From positions 2,294,001 to 2,358,000 of the forward strand of contig NZ_WUBI01000001.1 of the NCBI RefSeq assembly GCF_009807035.1: 64,000 nt of DNA. The letters are read 5' to 3'. Numbering within the stretch: the first letter of the stretch is position 1; each line of letters starts with the position of its first letter. Shown here one piece after another: positions 57,453 to 64,000 of the stretch. This DNA is from Paenibacillus dendrobii (lineage in GTDB: Bacteria; Bacillota; Bacilli; Paenibacillales; Paenibacillaceae). The position numbers and the translations under genes are program-made. Below the pieces are notes generated by a model. That model was not told where the DNA came from and made no database searches. It was given only the letters and a program-made list of their open reading frames with translations.

Positions 57453-60122
57453 TTATTTCGCTTCGTACCAATTCATCCCATAGCTGACTTCCGCTTTCAG
57501 CGGTACGGACAATGCCAGGGCCTTTTCCATCGTCTCTGGCACCAGTTTTTTCATGAGTTCCAGCTCGTCTGCCGGTACCTCGAATACAAGTTCGTCATGA
57601 ACCTGAAGCAGCATGCGGCTCTTCAGTTTCTTTTCTGCCAATGCAGCATCCATGTGGACCATCGCTAGCTTAATGATATCTGCCGCCGTGCCTTGAATCG
57701 GCGTGTTCATCGCCGTACGCTCCGCGAAGGAACGCAAGTTGAAATTGCTGGCGTTAATTTCCGGCAAATAACGTCTTCTTTCCAGCAGCGTCGTCACATA
57801 CCCGTCCCGCTTCGCGTCCTTTACGATGTCGTCCATGTAACGGCGAACCCCGCTGAACGCGTCGAAATATTGATCGATAAATCGCGCGGCTTCTTTCCGG
57901 GTGATATTCAGGTTCTGCGACAATCCGTAATCGCTGATGCCGTATACGATGCCGAAGTTGACGGCCTTCGCCGACCGGCGCATGTTCGAGTCTACTTCCT
58001 CTGCTTGAACGCCAAACACATCCATCGCCGTCTTCGTGTGAATATCCATGTCATGCAGGAAGGCTTCCTTCAGACCCTTGTCATCGGAAATATGCGCAAG
58101 CACGCGCAGCTCGATCTGCGAGTAGTCCGCCGCAAGAATATGCCAGTCCGGCTCAGACGGCACGAACACCTTACGGATCTTGCGTCCTTCCTCCAGACGG
58201 ATCGGAATGTTCTGCAGGTTCGGATACTGGCTGCTCAGACGTCCCGTAGCTGCAATGGTCTGACGATAATAGGTATGCACCTTTCCTGTCTCTGGCGAAA
58301 TTTCCTTGAGCAGGCCTTCCACGTAAGTCGACTGCAGCTTGGCAATGGTCCGATATTGCAGGATCAGACGCACGACATCATGATAAGGAGCCAGCTTCTC
58401 CAGCACCTCGGCATCCGTAGAGTAACCGGTCTTCGTCTTCTTGACAACTGGCAGTCCCAGCTTCACGAACAGGATCTCGCCCAGCTGTTTCGGCGAATTC
58501 AGATTAAACTCCGTGCCGGCGATCTCGTATATTTCTTTGACAAGCTCACTGATTTGGCCTTCGAATTCCTTGCCCAGCTCAGTCAGGTCATTCTTATTCA
58601 CCGAGATTCCCTGCTTCTCCATATCTGCAAGAATTCGGGACAACGGCATTTCGAGATCATGGAAGAGAGACGCCATTTCATTGCCTTCCAGTTCTCTTTC
58701 CTGCTGCGGAATCAGATCCAGAATCGCTGCACTCTTGGCAGCCATATGTTTGCTCAGTACCTCGTCTTCCGGCACTTTGTATTTGGCACCCTTGCCGTAT
58801 ACCTCTTCATCGGAAGCGAGGAACTGCAGGCCGTACTTGGCGGCAAGCGCATGGACGTTCTGGTTCGATTCGGTCGGGTCCAGGAGGTACGCGGCCAATT
58901 GGACATCAAACGATGCGCCGGCAAACGCGATGCCTTTCCAATGTAGCGCCAAATCTGTGCGGTGCAGATCATAACCACGCTTAGGAATATCCTGATCCGC
59001 AAGCCACTTCCGCACCGGTTCCGCTTCTTCCGTCTTGAGCAGTTCATACGAAACATAGTAATGCTGTTCGGGAGATGAGAACACGGCTCCAATCACATCC
59101 GCATGGTGAGGATTATCCCCGTTCGTCTCCACATGCAGCGCCTCGATCGTAGACAACGCTTCAACCAACACATGGATATGTTCTTCATCCAGAATTTCGA
59201 CCTTAATCTCCTTGGCTGGTGCTTGCTCCTGGGCAGGATGATCCGGGTTGCTGCCGTCCGCCTTAAAGGACAAGCGTTCCAGCAGTGACTTGAATTCCAG
59301 TTTGGCAAGGGCCGGACCGGCCGTTTCTTCCTTAAGACCGTTAAAGTTCATGTCGTCAAAGGACTTGTCCAGTGGTACCTCACGGTAGATCGTAGCCAGT
59401 TTCTTGCTCATGACCGCATCGTCCGCATGGGTCTCGATCTTCTCTTTCATTTTCCCTTTCAGCTCGCTGGTATTTGCCAATACCTCTTCAACCGAACCAA
59501 ATTGATGCAGGAGCTTGAGCGCCGTTTTCTCGCCTACCCCCGGAATGCCCGGAATATTATCGGAAGCATCGCCCATGAGCCCTTTAAGATCTATGATCTG
59601 CAGCGGCGTCAGGCCATATCTTTCCTGGATCTGTTCCGGTGCATAAGTCTCGATTTCTGTTACGCCTTTACGCGTCAGTCCAACCTGTACATGATCGGAA
59701 GCCAACTGAAGCATGTCCTTGTCACCGGTGACGACGAGTATCTGATGACCCGCTTCCTCTGCGATCCGGGATACCGTCCCGATGATATCATCCGCTTCGT
59801 ATCCGCTCAGCTCAAACTGCGATATGCCGAAGCCCTGGAGCAACTCTTTCAGGAGCGGAAACTGTTCGGACAGTTCCGGTGGCGTTTTTTCGCGGCCGCC
59901 CTTGTACTCCTGGTATCCCTCATGGCGAAAGGTTATCTTCCCGGCATCAAAAGCAACCATCATATGCGTGGGTTTATGATCTTCAATCAATCGCAAAAGC
60001 ATATTCGTAAATCCATACACGGCATTCGTGTGGAGTCCCTTGTTGTTCGTTAATGGAGGCATCGCAAAAAATGCCCGGTAAATGATACTGTTTCCATCAA
60101 TCAGAATCAGTTTGCTACTCAT
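57453..60122 (-). CDS. polA: DNA polymerase I
   Basis: 889 residues from the ATG that follows GGAAGG at six nt (the frame runs 12 codons further without support). The N-terminal 5'-3' exonuclease domain (LILIDGNSIIYRAFFA, GYEADDIIGT, GLMGDASDNIPG) is intact. The central 3'-5' exonuclease domain keeps the fold but lacks the metal-binding DxE motif (HVETNGDN at that point), so proofreading is probably lost, as in Geobacillus enzymes. Polymerase motifs: A in DYSQIELRVLAHIS, B in RRSAKAVNFGIVYG, C in QVHDELVFEV. Functions in repair and Okazaki-fragment maturation. Confidence 0.97.
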   Translation of the reverse strand: MSSKLILIDGNSIIYRAFFAMPPLTNNKGLHTNAVYGFTNMLLRLIEDHKPTHMMVAFDAGKITFRHEGYQEYKGGREKTPPELSEQFPLLKELLQGFGISQFELSGYEADDIIGTVSRIAEEAGHQILVVTGDKDMLQLASDHVQVGLTRKGVTEIETYAPEQIQERYGLTPLQIIDLKGLMGDASDNIPGIPGVGEKTALKLLHQFGSVEEVLANTSELKGKMKEKIETHADDAVMSKKLATIYREVPLDKSFDDMNFNGLKEETAGPALAKLEFKSLLERLSFKADGSNPDHPAQEQAPAKEIKVEILDEEHIHVLVEALSTIEALHVETNGDNPHHADVIGAVFSSPEQHYYVSYELLKTEEAEPVRKWLADQDIPKRGYDLHRTDLALHWKGIAFAGASFDVQLAAYLLDPTESNQNVHALAAKYGLQFLASDEEVYGKGAKYKVPEDEVLSKHMAAKSAAILDLIPQQERELEGNEMASLFHDLEMPLSRILADMEKQGISVNKNDLTELGKEFEGQISELVKEIYEIAGTEFNLNSPKQLGEILFVKLGLPVVKKTKTGYSTDAEVLEKLAPYHDVVRLILQYRTIAKLQSTYVEGLLKEISPETGKVHTYYRQTIAATGRLSSQYPNLQNIPIRLEEGRKIRKVFVPSEPDWHILAADYSQIELRVLAHISDDKGLKEAFLHDMDIHTKTAMDVFGVQAEEVDSNMRRSAKAVNFGIVYGISDYGLSQNLNITRKEAARFIDQYFDAFSGVRRYMDDIVKDAKRDGYVTTLLERRRYLPEINASNFNLRSFAERTAMNTPIQGTAADIIKLAMVHMDAALAEKKLKSRMLLQVHDELVFEVPADELELMKKLVPETMEKALALSVPLKAEVSYGMNWYEAK

Positions 60123-60310
60123 ACAGCACCTTCCCTTTTTTAACTTCCTTTTATTCATGAAAAGAAAACCATTGATCGATGTACTTTAAAGAGGGCAGAC
60201 CACGATTAGCGGAAATTCCCCTAGTGATGTTCTGCATATTTGTTCCTTGAAGTGATACCTTTTCATATCTTAACACATGACCCCTCATTCGAGAAAAAAA
60301 TCGGCATTCT

Positions 60311-60345
60311 AAAACACAAAAACACCGGAATTTCTCCGATGTTTT
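60311..60345 (-). terminator. Terminator after phoU
   Basis: AACACCGGA/TCCGATGTT stem with a 5-nt loop followed by TTTTTGTGTTTT on the minus strand. A second small inverted repeat (AAACCGG/CCGGTTT, 60369-60387) overlaps the phoU stop codon. Confidence 0.75.
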
Positions 60346-60377
60346 CATGATCCACAAGTCATATGGGAAAACCGGCT

Positions 60378-61037
60378 TTACCGGTTTAAGTCGGGGCGCT
60401 TGCCCGTTACGAGATAAACGGCGCTTTCCCCAATATTGGTCGCATGGTCTGCGATCCGTTCGATATAACGTCCGACCAGCGTCAGCAATAGAGCTTGCGG
60501 CAGCGAGTCGGGATTTGATCTCATATGACCATATAATTCCGTCAAGATTTGGCTGTACAGATGGTCAACCTGATCGTCGTCCTGAGCCATTTTGTATGCA
60601 AGGTCCGTATTTTCGTCCAAATAAGAGGTAATGGCCTCTTCGATCATCACTTTCACGATGTTGGCCATTTGCGGAATATCAATCAGCGGTTTGATGAGCT
60701 GTTCCCCTTGCAGGCGCAAAGTCACTTTAGCCACATCCAGCGCAAGATCGCCCATGCGTTCCAGGTCACTGGAAATCTTGAATGCAACGAGTATTCTTCG
60801 AAGATCCTTGGCAACGGGCTGCTGAGTAACGATGAGTCTGGAGCCGATGTCCATAATTTCTTCTTCCATCAGATTGAGCTTGGCATCTGCCTGCACGATT
60901 TCCTGTGCCTTTACGCAGTCCTGGGTTTTGAGGCTGATCACTGCTTCATCAAGCGCCCTCACCACATGCTCCCCCATCTTAACCAGCAGCGAGCGAAGCT
61001 GCTCCAGATCCTGATCCAATTCTTTTCTCCGAATCAT
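60378..61037 (-). CDS. phoU: Phosphate transport regulator PhoU
   Basis: 219 residues, all-helical, two PhoU repeats with the metal-binding motif forms EEIMDIGSRL...DLRRILVAFKISSDLERMGDLALDVA and YIERIADHATNIGES. It restrains phosphate uptake and signals phosphate status to the PhoR kinase. It is downstream of pstB in the same operon (40-bp gap). Confidence 0.96.
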   Translation of the reverse strand: MIRRKELDQDLEQLRSLLVKMGEHVVRALDEAVISLKTQDCVKAQEIVQADAKLNLMEEEIMDIGSRLIVTQQPVAKDLRRILVAFKISSDLERMGDLALDVAKVTLRLQGEQLIKPLIDIPQMANIVKVMIEEAITSYLDENTDLAYKMAQDDDQVDHLYSQILTELYGHMRSNPDSLPQALLLTLVGRYIERIADHATNIGESAVYLVTGKRPDLNR

Positions 61038-61077
61038 GGCCGATGTTTCCCCCTATATCAAGTATTGTTTCTCCATA

Positions 61078-61833
61078 TCAGCCGAAACGACCGGAGATAT
61101 AATCTTCTGTTCTGGAATCGCGCGGATTACTGAACAGTGTATTGGTTTCATCCGCTTCGACAACCTCCCCGTTCAGGAAGAACACCGTACGGCCAGACAC
61201 GCGGGCAGCCTGGTGCATGTTATGCGTAACCATGACAATCGTGTATTTTTCTTTCAGCTCTTGCACCAACTCTTCGATTTTCAGCGTGGAGATCGGATCG
61301 AGCGCAGATGTCGCTTCATCCATCAGAAGAATATCCGGCTCAACAGCCAACGCGCGAGCGATGCAAAGGCGCTGCTGCTGCCCGCCGGACAGACTAAGCG
61401 CCGAACGTTTCTGGTAGTCCTTCACTTCTTCCCATAGCGCAGCTTGACGCAAGCTTTCTTCTACAATGCCATCCAGCGTTTTTTTGTTCGTGACGCCATG
61501 AAGGCGCGGGCCATAGGCAATATTGTCATAGATCGATTTCGGAAAAGGATTCGGCTGTTGAAATACCATGCCGACACGTTTGCGCAGTTCCTCCACAAAT
61601 ACATCCTTGCCGTAGATCCCGGTGCCGCTGATTTTGACGGAGCCCTCGATCCGCGTACCCGTAATCATGTCATTCATCCGGTTCAGTGTGCGGAGCAGCG
61701 TGGATTTACCGCAGCCCGACGGACCGATAAAAGCGGTGATAGTCTTTTCCGGAATATCCAAATGTATATTTTTCAAGGCATGGAACTGGTCATAATATAA
61801 GTTCAAGTCTTCGATTTCAATGATATTTTCCAT
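61078..61833 (-). CDS. pstB: Phosphate ABC transporter ATP-binding protein PstB
   Basis: 251 residues. Walker [10 protein letters not shown], signature [15 protein letters not shown], Walker [13 protein letters not shown] and H-loop VTHNMHQA; the specific insert [13 protein letters not shown] is typical of PstB. It powers high-affinity phosphate import. No pstS, pstC or pstA gene is seen next to it: a chemoreceptor-like gene lies upstream, so either the pst genes are elsewhere or this is a second, split locus. A strong Pho box lies upstream. Confidence 0.95.
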   Translation of the reverse strand: MENIIEIEDLNLYYDQFHALKNIHLDIPEKTITAFIGPSGCGKSTLLRTLNRMNDMITGTRIEGSVKISGTGIYGKDVFVEELRKRVGMVFQQPNPFPKSIYDNIAYGPRLHGVTNKKTLDGIVEESLRQAALWEEVKDYQKRSALSLSGGQQQRLCIARALAVEPDILLMDEATSALDPISTLKIEELVQELKEKYTIVMVTHNMHQAARVSGRTVFFLNGEVVEADETNTLFSNPRDSRTEDYISGRFG

Positions 61834-61929
61834 TCCTAATCAGGTCTCCTTATCGTTCATTGGGACATCCTGTATTCACTCGTCATCGCAAGTGCTGGAC
61901 CTGTGACTCTATTGATTGTATATCCTTTA

Positions 61930-61968
61930 TGTAAAGGCTGTGTGCCACAATTGTAAACGCAGTGTAAA
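61930..61968 (-). promoter_or_regulatory. Pho box (PhoP-binding repeats) upstream of pstB
   Basis: Read on the minus strand: TTTACA, 5 bp, TTTACA, 5 bp, GGCACA, 5 bp, TTTACA. Four hexamers at an exact 11-bp period, three of them matching the PhoP consensus TTHAYA closely. A TATACAAT box follows within about 15 bp. This fits PhoP-activated transcription of pstB-phoU under phosphate limitation. Confidence 0.7.
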
Positions 61969-61999
61969 ATGTGAATCCGGGTCTATCTATGGAATTCCT

Positions 62000-63187
62000 T
62001 CAAGTGAGAGTCCGTTCCAGTTCCTTTTTCACGCCAAGCGCCTGCTTGGCTGTATCTCTTGCCAGCTGGTGTACGGATCTGCCGGTCTTTTCCACATGTC
62101 CAACAGCCTGCTCCAGCTCGCCGAACATCCGGCTTCCTTGGGTCAATTGTTCAGCCCCTGCCTGAATTTGCCGCACTCCAGAAGCGGTTAACGTCCCGGT
62201 TTCGGCGGCTAATTGGCTGATACGCTCCAGAAGCCCGGAAATATCTGCTGCGAGGCTCCGGGTCTGCGCTGCCAATGATCTTACTTCCGCCGCAACAATT
62301 TGAAACCCTCTGCCTTGGCTTCCCGCATGAGCTGCTTCAATAGAGGCGTTGATAGCCAGGAGGCCGCTTTGATCCGCAAGCTTCGCGATTCCCTGCGTAA
62401 GCGAGGAGATTTGGCCTGCATCCTCGATGAGACGGGATACCTGCTTCTGATTCCGGTTCATGTGAGCGACGGCTTCCGTATATGATTGTCCTGCTTCATC
62501 TAGCTTCAGCCTTCCTTCTGACGTCCATTCTTTCATGCGGAGGCATTCTTCAAGCGTAAGGCTCGCAGCCTCCGCAACTTCTCCCAGCGAATGCTCCATG
62601 CCGCTCACATGTCCGTAATTCTCTGATATCGTACGTCTTCTCTGCTCCTCTGCTTCGGTCTGAAGCAGCCCCGACATCTTCATCAGATCCTGAACCGTCA
62701 GGACTCCAGCCAGCCGGTCCTTCTCCGTCACGATCACGCAGTCATAGAACCGGTTCTCCGGTCTTTCCAGTGCCCGCCGAATCATCAGAGCCGGGTCCTC
62801 TTCCATTTCCACAATCAAAATATCTTCTTCGGCGAATTTTTTTACTGAGCGGTCAAAATATAAATCAGCTGCAAACCGGCCTGTCAATCTCCGAAAAAAG
62901 GCGTCCTTCATCAGAAGTCCTTCCGGGCGATGGTTCTCTCCACAGATGACCAGACATGGAAAATGCGGGTGTTCTTTCAACATTCCAAGTGCTTCCCTGC
63001 AGGTGACAGACGAATTCAATGCAGGGACCGTGCGGCAGCATTCAGCGGCAGATATTTTGCTTACCTGTTGTCCGGGAACATTTGATACTGCTGTGTCCAT
63101 CAGCATAGGGTCTGCGTTCTGGTTCTTTTCAGATATAGGCTCTTGAAGATTGTTACTCGTGCTTCTCTCCATTTGCAGTGTGCTCAA
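62000..63187 (-). CDS. Soluble chemoreceptor-like protein with CBS domains
   Basis: About 395 residues from a TTG seven nt after GGGGGAG. No membrane segment. Residues about 45-170 form a CBS-domain pair (PCLVICGENHRPEGLLM; DCVIVTEKDRLAGVLTVQDLM), which usually bind adenine nucleotides. Residues about 175-395 are a coiled-coil methyl-accepting signalling domain with the hairpin-tip sequence IAKLADQSGLLAINASIEAAHAGSQGRGFQIVAAEVRSLA. Tip residues are compatible with CheA/CheW binding, but the tip differs from the strict chemoreceptor consensus, so another partner is possible. It may couple cell energy state to motility or another output. Confidence 0.85.
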   Translation of the reverse strand: MSTLQMERSTSNNLQEPISEKNQNADPMLMDTAVSNVPGQQVSKISAAECCRTVPALNSSVTCREALGMLKEHPHFPCLVICGENHRPEGLLMKDAFFRRLTGRFAADLYFDRSVKKFAEEDILIVEMEEDPALMIRRALERPENRFYDCVIVTEKDRLAGVLTVQDLMKMSGLLQTEAEEQRRRTISENYGHVSGMEHSLGEVAEAASLTLEECLRMKEWTSEGRLKLDEAGQSYTEAVAHMNRNQKQVSRLIEDAGQISSLTQGIAKLADQSGLLAINASIEAAHAGSQGRGFQIVAAEVRSLAAQTRSLAADISGLLERISQLAAETGTLTASGVRQIQAGAEQLTQGSRMFGELEQAVGHVEKTGRSVHQLARDTAKQALGVKKELERTLT

Positions 63188-63337
63188 GACCAAACTCCCC
63201 CTCAGAACTTCTCTTTAGCCGCATCATAACGCTGAATGATTAACAGAAGATTCGACACGGATCAAGTGAGTGTAAAAACAAACCGTTATCGATGTTAATT
63301 GCATTCGCCGAACCGGCATACACAAACATCCACACAC

Positions 63338-63377
63338 AAAAAAAAGCCCCCATCATGATTCCTGATGATGAGCGCTT
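63338..63377 (-). terminator. Terminator overlapping the end of the response-regulator gene
   Basis: CATCAT/ATGATG inner stem with outer AAGC/GCTT pairs, followed by eight T on the minus strand. It overlaps the last codons of the response regulator. Confidence 0.7.
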
Positions 63378-64000
63378 CTTTTTTTATTGATAACCAGTTT
63401 ATATCCCACTCCGCGGATGGAGTCGATATGCACAGATTCAGGATCAAGCTCAAGCTTTTTGCGGAGCGAACTGACATGGACGTCCACCGTCCGCTGGCCT
63501 CCGATGTAATCGAAACCCCAAACGGCATTCATTAAATCATCTCTCGTCAGCACTACGCCCGGCTTGCGGGCCAGGTACAGCAATACTTCGAATTCCTTTG
63601 GTCTTAGGCTGATACTTGTGCTGCCAAGCAGCACCTCATACTTTTCCGGGAAAATCTCCAGCTGTCCCAGCCGGATCGCAGAATCCGCGGTTTCCGGGAC
63701 CATCTCCTCCTTCGCTCCCGAGACACGCCGTAACACCGTACCCACGCGGGCCAAAAGTTCAGAGACACCAAACGGCTTCGTGATGTAATCATCCGCGCCC
63801 AGCTTAAGGCCCTGCACCACTTCTTCTTCCGCGTTTTTGGCAGTTAAAATAATTACCGGAGTCGTGATGGCCTTCCCTCTCAGTTTGCCAAGAATATCGA
63901 ATCCATTCATTCCCGGCAGCATCAAATCCAGTATGATCAAGTCAAAAGGCTCTTGAACCGCACGCTCAAATCCGGAAGTTCCGTGATCTTCTATGGTGAC
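63353..64000 (-). CDS. OmpR-family response regulator, probably PhoP (N-terminus outside the window)
   Basis: Partial gene running off the right edge; 215 C-terminal residues are present and about the first 30 are missing. The receiver domain has LIILDLMLPGMNGFDIL (phospho-acceptor Asp) and Lys in DDYITKPFG. The winged-helix DNA-binding domain has LRPKEFEVLLYLARKPGVVLTRDDLMNAVWGFDYIGGQRTVDVHVSSLRKKL. Length and motifs fit PhoP or WalR. The proximity of pstB-phoU with a Pho box favours PhoP, but the two cannot be told apart with certainty here. Confidence 0.85.
   Translation of the reverse strand, partial: VTIEDHGTSGFERAVQEPFDLIILDLMLPGMNGFDILGKLRGKAITTPVIILTAKNAEEEVVQGLKLGADDYITKPFGVSELLARVGTVLRRVSGAKEEMVPETADSAIRLGQLEIFPEKYEVLLGSTSISLRPKEFEVLLYLARKPGVVLTRDDLMNAVWGFDYIGGQRTVDVHVSSLRKKLELDPESVHIDSIRGVGYKLVINKKRSAHHQES

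Noticed and set aside
57693..58946. A 417-residue plus-strand open frame
   Set aside because: It lies entirely antisense to polA, whose translation matches DNA polymerase I over its whole length. The plus frame shows no recognisable domain and no ribosome binding site.

Overview
The window is almost certainly chromosomal DNA of a Paenibacillus-like, spore-forming Firmicute. The grounds are an alpha/beta-type small acid-soluble spore protein with a sigma-G-type promoter, YtaF, NrdR, a polA-mutM-ytaF-coaE block, many YesM/YesN two-component pairs, and lipoprotein sugar-binding proteins with Gram-positive style ribosome binding sites. Species cannot be fixed from the sequence alone.

Positions 1-52.9 kb are an accessory carbohydrate-utilisation region, nearly all on the minus strand. 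From left to right it holds: a GH2 beta-galactosidase cut by the window edge, with a divergent AraC regulator (1-2514); a unit of YesM/YesN, solute-binding protein, two permeases, a PpiC-like foldase and a secreted beta-helix protein (12803 down to 2758); a second unit, permease-permease-binding protein-YesM-YesN (19960 down to 13012); a metallophosphoesterase (20467-21690); a third importer with YesM/YesN and a decayed GH42 beta-galactosidase (28996 down to 21781); a fourth importer followed by a GH36-type alpha-galactosidase, an unclassified six-hairpin hydrolase and two LacI regulators plus a LacI scrap (38531 down to 29070); an MFS transporter (38807-40027); a 1116-residue secreted multidomain enzyme related to that six-hairpin hydrolase (40221-43571); and a fifth importer with a classical GH36 alpha-galactosidase and a divergent YesM/YesN (44084-52849).

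The five importers are CUT1-type (binding protein plus two permeases). None has an ATPase gene here, so they presumably share one MsmX-like ATPase encoded elsewhere. The enzymes point to galactose-containing oligo- and polysaccharides: the secreted six-hairpin enzyme with galactose-type binding modules would act outside, the importers bring fragments in, and GH36, GH2 and the cytoplasmic six-hairpin enzyme finish degradation. Four near-consensus cre sites suggest CcpA catabolite repression. A 39-bp palindrome and repeated TTTACTAAA motifs suggest one more regulator shared by the fourth importer and the MFS gene.

A histidine-kinase remnant (52.9-53.1 kb) and two tRNA genes (Lys, Ala) mark the edge of the accessory region. 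Beyond lie ordinary housekeeping genes: nrdR, a spore-protein gene, a lytic transglycosylase, coaE, ytaF, mutM, polA, phoU, pstB (with a good Pho box), a soluble CBS/chemoreceptor-like protein and a partial OmpR-family regulator, probably PhoP.

The most unusual signals are: a stem-loop without a U-tract after every one of the five binding-protein genes; a related pair of unclassified (alpha/alpha)6 hydrolases; a GH36 3'-end ghost at 24.0 kb that forms an inverted repeat with the end of the GH36 gene at 44.05 kb; and several gene remnants (GH42, LacI, histidine kinase) that record recent turnover.
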